Below, one piece after another: positions 59,375 through 64,000 of a stretch of DNA of 64,000 bases. The stretch lies in contig NZ_QGTR01000004.1 in NCBI RefSeq assembly GCF_003182275.1, positions 239,811 through 303,810 on the forward strand, given 5' to 3'. Below the pieces are notes generated by a model. That model was not told the DNA's origin. It saw only the letters and a program-made list of their open reading frames with translations, and ran no database searches. The position numbers were made by a program, and so were the translations under genes. Every line of letters starts with the position of its first letter. Within the stretch, counting starts at the first letter, position 1. The DNA comes from Hoeflea marina. GTDB taxonomy: Bacteria > Pseudomonadota > Alphaproteobacteria > Rhizobiales > Rhizobiaceae.

Positions 59375-59992
59375 ATGGCACAACGTCAAGCTTCGGGAAA
59401 AGTTCCACACCGTGTGCGGGTTATCGCCTGCGGCATGATCGCCCGCGAGGTCCTGGCGGTGAACAGGTCGCTCGGCTTCGACCATGTCGACCTCAAGTGT
59501 CTCGACGCGGACTTCCACCATCACCCCGAGAAGATCGCCCCGGCTGCCGACCGCGCCATCCGCCAGGCCCGCGCCGAGGGCTACGAGCATGTCTTCATCG
59601 GTTATGCCGACTGCGGCACCGGCGGCGAACTCGACAAGGTCTGCGCCGCCCACGGGGTCGACCGCATCGCCGGCCCGCACTGCTTTTCCTTCTATATGGG
59701 AAACCGGGCCTTCGAGGCGGAAGGCGATGGGATGATGACCACATTCTTCATCACCGATTTCCTGGCCCGCCATTTCGAGGCCTTCCTGATCCGCCCGCTC
59801 GGGCTCGACCGCCATCCGGAACTGCGCGAAATGTACTTCGGAAACTACGAGCGCGCGCTGTACCTTGCCCAGACCGAGGATCCGGAACTTGAGCAGAAGG
59901 CACGTTCCGCGGCGGAGCGTCTTGGGCTGCGCTACGAGCGCAGGCTCACGGGATACGGGGATCTCGCGGCAGCGATGTCACAGTTGGGATGA
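59375..59992 (+). CDS. DUF1638 domain protein
   Basis: A 205-residue protein. HRVRVIACGMIAREVLAVNR opens the domain, then GYADCGTGGELDKVCAAHGV and RIAGPHCFSFYMG. Conserved Cys and His in these motifs could bind a metal or cofactor. DUF1638 proteins are frequently found beside corrinoid methyltransferase genes in archaea and bacteria, which agrees with the MttB and corrinoid genes here. Biochemical role unknown; it may be an accessory protein of the methyl-transfer system. Confidence 0.85.
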   Translation: MAQRQASGKVPHRVRVIACGMIAREVLAVNRSLGFDHVDLKCLDADFHHHPEKIAPAADRAIRQARAEGYEHVFIGYADCGTGGELDKVCAAHGVDRIAGPHCFSFYMGNRAFEAEGDGMMTTFFITDFLARHFEAFLIRPLGLDRHPELREMYFGNYERALYLAQTEDPELEQKARSAAERLGLRYERRLTGYGDLAAAMSQLG

Positions 59993-60063
59993 TTTTTTCC
60001 GGCGGCCGCAATTGCCATATTCTTTAAGCAATTCGTGCTTATATCAGACCTGCAATCAGCAGG

Positions 60064-60720
60064 ATGTGTCGCACCGTGAGTCACCAATCATCCACTTCCG
60101 TCGTTCCCGCCATCCAGGCGGGGGTTCGCCATCATCCTGAGAAGCTATCGGATCTGCTCGAGCGGCTGGCCCGCACCGCAGACGACCGCATCTCGATCCG
60201 CCAGATGGCCGAGGCGCTGGATGACCGCTCCTTCGGCGCCTTCCTGCTTGTCTTCGCGCTGCCCAACCTGATTCCGCTCCCCCCTGGCGCCACCATGATC
60301 CTGGGGCTGCCAATGGTGGTCGTCGCCTGGCAGATGCTGATCGGCTACAACAAGGTCTGGCTGCCGCGCGCGCTGGCCGACTATTCGGTGGAACGGGCCA
60401 CGTTCCAGCGCATGGTGCTGCGGGTCGTCCCCTGGCTTAGGCGGACAGAGACCTGGGTGCGGCCGCGCAACTGGCCTCTCAACGGTGCCATCCGCGAGCA
60501 GATCTTCGGACTGTTCGTGCTGATTCTCGCAATCATCTGTGTCCTGCCGATTCCGTTCGGAAACTGGCCGCCAGCGTTCGCCATCGCCATTCTCGGCATC
60601 GCCCACACCGAGCGCGACGGCAACTGCCTGGTGCTCGGCGGGGTGGTCGGCATCATCGCCGCGACCGTCGCCAGCGCCATCGTGCTGTTCACCGGCGCAT
60701 TGCTGCTGCGGATTTTCTAG
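60064..60720 (+). CDS. ExoD-family membrane protein
   Basis: A 218-residue protein. The N-terminus (KLSDLLERLARTADDRISIRQ) is followed by hydrophobic spans: FGAFLLVFALPNLIPLPPGA, with the ExoD signature PLPPGATMILGLPMVVVAWQ, then FVLILAIICVLPIPFGN and a last TM pair. S. meliloti ExoD is needed for alkaline tolerance and nodule invasion; its molecular role is unsettled. ATG 60064 has no ribosome site; GTG 60076 is an alternative. Confidence 0.85.
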   Translation: MCRTVSHQSSTSVVPAIQAGVRHHPEKLSDLLERLARTADDRISIRQMAEALDDRSFGAFLLVFALPNLIPLPPGATMILGLPMVVVAWQMLIGYNKVWLPRALADYSVERATFQRMVLRVVPWLRRTETWVRPRNWPLNGAIREQIFGLFVLILAIICVLPIPFGNWPPAFAIAILGIAHTERDGNCLVLGGVVGIIAATVASAIVLFTGALLLRIF

Positions 60721-60816
60721 GTTCCTGATTGTCGCATTGTCCTGCGGCGAGGTGAAGTTCAGCTCGTCGGGACATGCTCTGTCTTTTTGAATATAGGAAG
60801 GCGCCTGCGGCAATGG

Positions 60817-61797
60817 CTATCGGGCCAGGTGGCGGCACACCCGTTGCCGCACTTCGGCATGATGGCCGATCAGCAGATGTCCACCTTCCTCGAGCGCCAT
60901 CAGATCCGCACCCTGGATCCCGCCGGCAATGGTCTGTGCAATGGCGAACGCGTTGATCGCGTCGTCCCGCGCATGCACCACCAGAGTCGGCGCGGCAATG
61001 GCGGCGAGATCGTATCGGGCGGCAGGGTCGATCGCCGCCCCCTCGTTGGCCAGTCCGGCTGCCCGGGCGCTCACCGGTTCGAACAGGTCGATCATGGCGG
61101 ACAGGAATCTCCGGTCGGAATCTCCCATCCGGGCCCTGATCGCCGGGGTGACGTCGAACAGCCGCTCCATCAGCCGGGGTGCCGCATGCGCAATCAGCCA
61201 GAATGGAAAGTCCGAACGGAAGAGCAGTTGATACAGCCCGGCGGGCAGCGCCAGACCCTGCTCGCGCGCCCGCATCGGCGTGAAGGGTGCCGATGACAGC
61301 AGCGCCAGCGCCCGGCTCCTGCCGGGATGCCCGGCGGCGAACTGCAGCGCCACCGGGACGCCGCCCGACATGGCCAGCACGGCGGCGTCGTGGACACCGA
61401 GGTGGTCGAGAAGGGCCGCGAGCGCCTCGGCCTGCGCGGCCACCGAGGCGTCCTCGGGCATCGGCGTGCCGAGATAGCCGAAACGCGACGGCGCGATCCA
61501 CCTGAAGCCGCAGTCGGCGAACACAGCGGCGATCAGCCGGCCCTGGTCATGACCACCGCCGGCGCCGTGCAAGACGATGAGCGCGGGCCCCTCGCCGCCG
61601 CTCGCAAACTCGATGCGCCCGGCGCGCGTCTCCACCGTACGGCCGTCGGCGGCCAGCCGGGCTGCAACGGCCGCCATGTCGCGTCGATAGGCGGCCAACA
61701 CCAGAACGCCGGCGAGCGCCGCGGCCGCCGCCAGCGCCAGCGCCATCAGGCGCAACGACCACCGGCTCACCGGTGCCCGCCCGCGGCAAAACCGCAT
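60817..61797 (-). CDS. Alpha/beta hydrolase, membrane-anchored
   Basis: A 326-residue protein with an N-terminal membrane segment (LMALALAAAAALAGVLVLAA). Catalytic triad: nucleophile Ser in VLAMSGGVPVAL, Asp in VVHARDDAINAF, and His in EEGGHLLIGHH. The oxyanion hole HG is in IVLHGAGGGHD. The start MRFCRGRAPVSRW is chosen, with a GTG nine codons later as an alternative. Substrate unknown. It converges with exoD. Confidence 0.83.
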   Translation of the reverse strand: MRFCRGRAPVSRWSLRLMALALAAAAALAGVLVLAAYRRDMAAVAARLAADGRTVETRAGRIEFASGGEGPALIVLHGAGGGHDQGRLIAAVFADCGFRWIAPSRFGYLGTPMPEDASVAAQAEALAALLDHLGVHDAAVLAMSGGVPVALQFAAGHPGRSRALALLSSAPFTPMRAREQGLALPAGLYQLLFRSDFPFWLIAHAAPRLMERLFDVTPAIRARMGDSDRRFLSAMIDLFEPVSARAAGLANEGAAIDPAARYDLAAIAAPTLVVHARDDAINAFAIAQTIAGGIQGADLMALEEGGHLLIGHHAEVRQRVCRHLAR

Positions 61798-61970
61798 TCC
61801 TGGCGATCTGGAAACATCCTTCCCTCCGCATGCGTGCCTGTCCGCGAGGCGAGGATGGACGCGAAACTCCGCCGCCACTTTGACGCCGGTCAAGCCCGGG
61901 CGGCCCGGGCTTGCGGTTTCTTAACCCCGATCGGCTAGACCGGTTCGGGCCCAAGCAAGCCGGGGAAGAG

Positions 61971-62741
61971 ATGACCAGACCAGCCACCATTCTCGTCTTG
62001 ACCGCGGGCGGCCCCTATCCCTGGATCGTCATCAATGCGCTGGCGCTGGCATTCCCTTCTGTGGAGGTGCTTGTCGAGGCGCCGGAATCCCGGGCGCTGT
62101 TCCTGCGCCGCAGGGCACGCAAGGTCGGCTGGCTGCAGACCGCAGGCCAGTTCGCAACCATGACGCTGTCACGCTTCGGCAAACGCTGCGTCCGCGCCCG
62201 CGAGGCGGACCTGATCTTGCGCCACGGCCTCGCCACTGAACCGGCCCCCGGCATCCCCATCACGCATGTCCCCTCTGCCAATTCATCCGAGTGCCTGGCC
62301 GCCATCGCCGGCGCACGGCCGGCGGTGGTGCTGCTCGCCGGCTGCCGCATGCTCAGCCGCGCCACCCTGGCGGCCATCCCGTGCCCGGTGATAAACTACC
62401 ATGCCGGCATCAATCCGAAGTACCGCGGCGTGCAGGGCGGGTATTGGGCCCGCGCGCTCGGCGATCCCGGCAATTACGGCACCACCGTGCATCTGGTCGA
62501 CGCGGGCGTCGACACCGGCGCGGTGCTCTACCAGGCCTTCATCACCCCCGACCCCGCCGAGACCCTGCTCACCGATGCCATGGCGCAGGCGGCCGGGTCG
62601 CGCGACATCGTCATTGCCGCCGTCCGCGATGCACTCGACGGCAGGCTGTCACCGCAGCCGGTCGACCTGCCCTCGGTGCAGCGGTTTCACCCGCCGATCT
62701 GGACGTGGATCGGCAACGGCCTTTCCCGCGGAACCTGGTAG
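61971..62741 (+). CDS. Formyltransferase-family protein
   Basis: A 256-residue protein with the formyltransferase fold. The catalytic Asn-x-His is in VINYHAGINPKYRGVQGG and the Asp in VHLVDAGVDTGAVLYQ, both as in methionyl-tRNA formyltransferase and GART enzymes. It lacks the C-terminal RNA-binding domain of Fmt, so it is likely a small-molecule 10-formyl-THF-dependent enzyme. The C-terminus ends in an amphipathic WTWIGNGLSRGTW stretch. Its role might be linked to the folate genes downstream, but this is not shown. Confidence 0.8.
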   Translation: MTRPATILVLTAGGPYPWIVINALALAFPSVEVLVEAPESRALFLRRRARKVGWLQTAGQFATMTLSRFGKRCVRAREADLILRHGLATEPAPGIPITHVPSANSSECLAAIAGARPAVVLLAGCRMLSRATLAAIPCPVINYHAGINPKYRGVQGGYWARALGDPGNYGTTVHLVDAGVDTGAVLYQAFITPDPAETLLTDAMAQAAGSRDIVIAAVRDALDGRLSPQPVDLPSVQRFHPPIWTWIGNGLSRGTW

Positions 62742-62889
62742 CAGGCCCTTGACCGCGCCAACTTGCGGGGCAAGTCTGCCCTATTCCGGCGCCTGAAAAT
62801 CGGCAAGTCGTTTTTGACGCTGCACGCGTCGCCGTGAGCGAAGCGGGCAAAAATTCCGCGTGCGCATTCTAATCCTCAAGGAGACCCAA

Positions 62890-63195
62890 ATGGCAGACCG
62901 CATAATCGTCTACTGGCGCGATATTCCCGCCCAGGTGATCATCAAGAAAGGCCGTGCCACCGCCAAGCGGGAACTGTCGCTCCGGTTCACCGAGGCCATC
63001 GACATGTCAGCCATGCGCTCAGGCGCGGCCGAGACCGAGGACTATCTTGCCGAGTGGCGCCGTGCGGCACCCGAGCCTGTCTCCGACGACCTGGAAGCCG
63101 AAGCCGATGAGGCGGCGGCAGCACTCGAAGCGGCCTATCCCAAGGAGCGCCTCGTCGCCCTGGTGAAGAGCCACGGCAAGGAAAGCGATGACTGA
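62890..63195 (+). CDS. PF13769-like small protein, virulence-factor annotation
   Basis: A 101-residue protein starting MADRIIVYWRDIPAQVIIKK, with a beta-rich N-terminal half and an acidic Ala/Glu-rich tail. It matches a small family often annotated as a virulence factor, without functional evidence, and normally found just before a MetV-like protein and metF in alphaproteobacteria. The start has no long open alternative beyond 10 codons. It overlaps the next gene by 8 bases, so they are co-translated. Confidence 0.78.
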   Translation: MADRIIVYWRDIPAQVIIKKGRATAKRELSLRFTEAIDMSAMRSGAAETEDYLAEWRRAAPEPVSDDLEAEADEAAAALEAAYPKERLVALVKSHGKESDD

Positions 63196-63778
63196 CAGCC
63201 CGACGCCGACCACCCAGGCGAGCCTCAACCGCAAGGCCGCGCCCAAGACAGACTACAAGCCGGCCGATGTGTCGGCCGTCCGGCGCTACCGCCGGCGCTT
63301 CGTCGTCCGGCTCTGGGCGGTGCGGCATTCGCGCGCCCTGGAATGGGTCTACAAGCAGTTTGCCGACCTCTTCCTGCTGCTGCATCCGGTGTGGAAGGCG
63401 CTCGGATACCAGCGTGTCGAGGGGCCGGTCAAATTCGTCGAGCGCCACGTCAAGGGTTTCCTGTTCGATTGCCGCATGTGCGGCCAGTGCGTGCTGTCGT
63501 CGACCGGCATGTCATGCCCGATGAACTGCCCCAAGCAGTTGCGCAACGGCCCCTGCGGCGGCGTGCGGGCCAACGGCAACTGCGAAGTCGAGCCCGACAT
63601 GCCCTGCGTCTGGGTGCAGGCATGGAACGGCTCGCAGCAGATGGTCGAGAACAAGGCCATCCTCGCCGTGCAGAAGCCGGTCGATCAATCCCTGCGCGAG
63701 ACATCCGCCTGGCTCAGGACCACCGCCCAGGCCGCCGCCCGCAAAGAGGCCGCCAAGACCACGGAAACACCCGCATGA
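63188..63778 (+). CDS. MetV-like Cys-rich protein (methylenetetrahydrofolate reductase C-terminal domain)
   Basis: A 196-residue protein. Its middle carries a dense Cys motif: FDCRMCGQCVLSSTGMSCPM, then NCPKQLRNGPCGG, with a late NCEVEPDMPCVWV. This matches the MTHFR C-terminal/MetV domain found as a separate subunit beside MetF in acetogens, where it binds Fe-S or zinc and aids electron transfer. The N-terminal 60 residues are basic and not part of the domain. The stop overlaps the metF start by 4 bases. Confidence 0.85.
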   Translation: MTDSPTPTTQASLNRKAAPKTDYKPADVSAVRRYRRRFVVRLWAVRHSRALEWVYKQFADLFLLLHPVWKALGYQRVEGPVKFVERHVKGFLFDCRMCGQCVLSSTGMSCPMNCPKQLRNGPCGGVRANGNCEVEPDMPCVWVQAWNGSQQMVENKAILAVQKPVDQSLRETSAWLRTTAQAAARKEAAKTTETPA

Positions 63779-64000
63779 GCATGTCCGACGTCAATCCCGC
63801 CGGCGTTCACCTGCCGCTCGATCCGCTGCCCGGGCACTCCTCGCGCGGCCGGCTGGAACGCGTGCTCAGGCGCGGCGAATTCGCCGTCACCACTGAACTC
63901 AACCCGCCCGATTCCGCCGACCCTGAAGATGTCTACAATCGCGCCGCCGTCTTTGACGGCTGGGTCGACGGCATCAACGCGGTCGATGCCTCCGGCGCCA
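63775..64000 (+). CDS. metF: Methylenetetrahydrofolate reductase, N-terminal part (3' end outside window)
   Basis: The first 75 codons only. After MSMSDVNPAGVHLPLDPLPG comes RGRLERVLRRGEFAVTTELN, where VTTELNPP is the start of the TIM barrel of MetF-like proteins, with the catalytic Glu in TTELNPPDSADPEDV. It reduces methylene-THF to methyl-THF, or runs in reverse on methyl-THF formed by demethylation. Third gene of a tight unit with the PF13769-like and MetV-like genes. Confidence 0.75.
   Translation, partial: MSMSDVNPAGVHLPLDPLPGHSSRGRLERVLRRGEFAVTTELNPPDSADPEDVYNRAAVFDGWVDGINAVDASGA

Overview
The window is one stretch of a GC-rich alphaproteobacterial chromosome, most likely of the order Hyphomicrobiales (Rhizobiales). 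The strongest clue is the complete acpXL-fabZ-fabF2-fabF1-adh-lpxXL block that adds a very-long-chain fatty acid to lipid A in rhizobia. An FnrN-type oxygen regulator, a rhizobial betaine-homocysteine methyltransferase (Bmt) and a TerB/ExoD/DUF1638 gene complement agree with this. I cannot name the species. I see no rRNA, tRNA, CRISPR array, prophage or transposase gene.

Layout. 0-9 kb: end of hisC, then small accessory units: a tautomerase/SDR/SDR set with a divergent LysR regulator, a GST, two tiny secreted or membrane proteins, a lone receiver protein, an ArsR-SRPBCC pair with two matching operators, and phzF divergent from an Lrp regulator. 9-16 kb: AMP nucleosidase, a palindromic repeat, ETF-ubiquinone oxidoreductase, a PAS protein, and fnrN divergent from hemN around a perfect FNR box. 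16-21.6 kb: the lipid A VLCFA operon. 21.6-22.1 kb: an L,D-transpeptidase.

22-49 kb is a cobalamin island. It holds cobA-cobB-cobC-cobD on the minus strand; cbiD-cobK on the plus strand; a seven-gene overlapping minus-strand operon (small membrane protein, cbiX, cobH, cobL, cobI, cbiG-cobJ fusion, cobM); a nine-gene minus-strand operon (cbtB, cbtA, cobP, cobW, cobN, GFA protein, GNAT protein, cobO, EamA protein) behind a cobalamin riboswitch; and cobQ. The gene set mixes markers of the aerobic route (CobN) and the anaerobic route (CbiD, CbiG, CbiX). No cobG, cobZ or cobF is present here. Passengers include a GST, a higBA toxin-antitoxin pair whose toxin is frameshifted, two TerB-like proteins and a TSUP transporter.

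49-64 kb looks devoted to quaternary amines and one-carbon units. It has a betaine-type ABC importer (binding protein, permease, ATPase), Bmt, a non-pyrrolysine MttB-family methyltransferase divergent from its corrinoid protein, a DUF1638 protein, and a PF13769-like protein followed by a MetV-like Cys-rich protein and metF, cut by the window end. The working picture is that the importer brings in a betaine-like compound. MttB and the corrinoid protein then move a methyl group onto cobalamin, folate enzymes oxidise it, and Bmt uses another methyl for methionine. The neighbouring island makes the required B12. Apart from the family assignments, this linkage is inference from gene order.

Regulatory signals read directly from sequence include the riboswitch, an FNR box, two CAACC-N4-GGTTG operators, two TTTACGT-type palindromes, an ATAAAGA-N2-TCTTTAT palindrome before bmt, a hairpin that places the importer Shine-Dalgarno in its loop, and several rho-independent terminators.
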